Shown here: one piece after another, positions 63,520-64,000 of the stretch
Numbering within the stretch: position 1 is the stretch's first letter
Layout: each line of letters opens with the position of its first letter
Assembly (NCBI GenBank): GCA_036852015.1
Contig: JAANDG010000225.1
Coordinates: 62,001-126,000 of the forward strand
Direction of reading: 5' to 3'
From: Pelodera strongyloides
Taxonomy: Eukaryota > Nematoda > Chromadorea > Rhabditida > Rhabditidae
DNA length: 64,000 bases
Notes under the pieces: generated by a model
What the model was told of the DNA's origin: nothing
Seen by the model: the letters and a program-made list of their open reading frames with translations, nothing else
The model's database searches: none
Program-made: the position numbers and the translations under genes

Positions 63520-64000
63520 CACTGCCCCATTTTGCAAATATACTACACCAAAATAAAATATACTACCACATGGGCAAATACTACCCCTGCAATTTGCTAC
63601 CCCGGAAAATATACTACCCCATTGTAGAATACTACCCCCAACTTATTTTACATGACTACCCCCGAACTTATTTTACATGACTACCCCCGAACTTATTTTA
63701 CATGACTACCCCCAACTTATTTTACATGACTACCCCCTTATTTAACATGACTCCCACACCTATTTTACATGGCTACCCCAATTATTTGACTTATTTTACG
63801 TGACTGTCCCACTTATTTTACATGACTGCCCCACCTATTTTACATGACTATCCCACTTATTTTACATGACTACCCCACCTATTTTACATGGCTACCCCAC
63901 CTATTTTACATGACTCCCCCACCTATTTTACATGACTACCCCATCTGCTTTGTGTTGGGGTAGTATTTTGCATTTTGCGGGGTAGTATTCTACCGAAATA
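63520..64000. repeat. Short tandem array (about 22-25 bp unit) with oppositely oriented flanks, reaching the window end
   Basis: From about 63625 to 63950 the unit ACTTATTTTACATGACTACC recurs some 14 times with small variations. On the left (63530-63640) are several TACTACCCC words near TTTGCAAATA. On the right (63955-64000) the same words appear reversed (GGGGTAGTAT with TTTGCATTTTGC). The array is thus enclosed by imperfect inverted repeats. It may continue beyond the window. Confidence 0.75.

Noticed and set aside
63520..63960. CRISPR array
   Set aside because: The units are contiguous variants of one short sequence without unique spacers, in a eukaryotic genome.

Overview
This is a eukaryotic window with AT-rich, intron-dense genes, most probably from a nematode. 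The evidence is a U1 snRNA gene that, as far as I remember it, matches nematode U1 closely (about 164 nt), many short introns (down to 39 nt) with T-rich acceptors ending cag or tag, and gene families and architectures typical of small metazoans. No organellar, bacterial or viral genes were seen. Gene models below were built by hand from splice-site and reading-phase continuity, so coordinates may be off by a base or two.

Layout. (1) 1-3066: no gene recognised. (2) 3067-16302, plus: an ANKS1-type adaptor gene (ankyrin repeats, two SAM domains, PTB domain) in 34 exons and 1295 codons with every phase consistent. Its intron 28 carries a 5'-truncated but open non-LTR retrotransposon, and two other introns carry partial copies of its own exons. 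(3) 16303-19293: a U1 snRNA gene, a tRNA-like element, and a palindromic 389-bp TTAA-flanked element. (4) 19294-23820, plus: a CNNM/ancient conserved domain protein (22 exons, 778 aa). (5) 27347-30232, plus: a choline/ethanolaminephosphotransferase of the CEPT1 family, with a TGA CTC stop followed by an in-phase extension in one further exon. (6) 31724-34121, minus: a small secreted protein, candidate amidated neuropeptide precursor. (7) 35338-35763, plus: a weak two-exon ORF. (8) 36780-40625: a CA/CGCA microsatellite split by a 2.77-kb non-autonomous LTR element with 566-bp LTRs differing at two positions and a 5-bp target duplication. (9) 43520-49717, minus: a rhodopsin-family peptide-type GPCR in five exons, with a second TTAA element in its first intron. 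(10) 53524-59034, minus: a BAR plus RhoGAP protein of the ARHGAP17/44 (RICH/Nadrin) type with a proline-rich tail and a C-terminal PDZ ligand. (11) 59904-60268: a third TTAA element. (12) 60269-64000: no gene; pyrimidine-rich DNA, then a short tandem array at the right edge with oppositely oriented flanks.

The genes do not form a pathway. They are ordinary independent loci: a receptor-tyrosine-kinase/Eph adaptor, a divalent-metal transporter family member, a phospholipid-synthesis enzyme, a peptide-type GPCR, a Rho GTPase regulator, and possibly a neuropeptide. The most noteworthy signals are the candidate peptide precursor, the possible stop-codon readthrough of CEPT1, the young LTR element inside a microsatellite, the three TTAA elements, and the recycled exon fragments in ANKS1, one of which could be spliced in frame.
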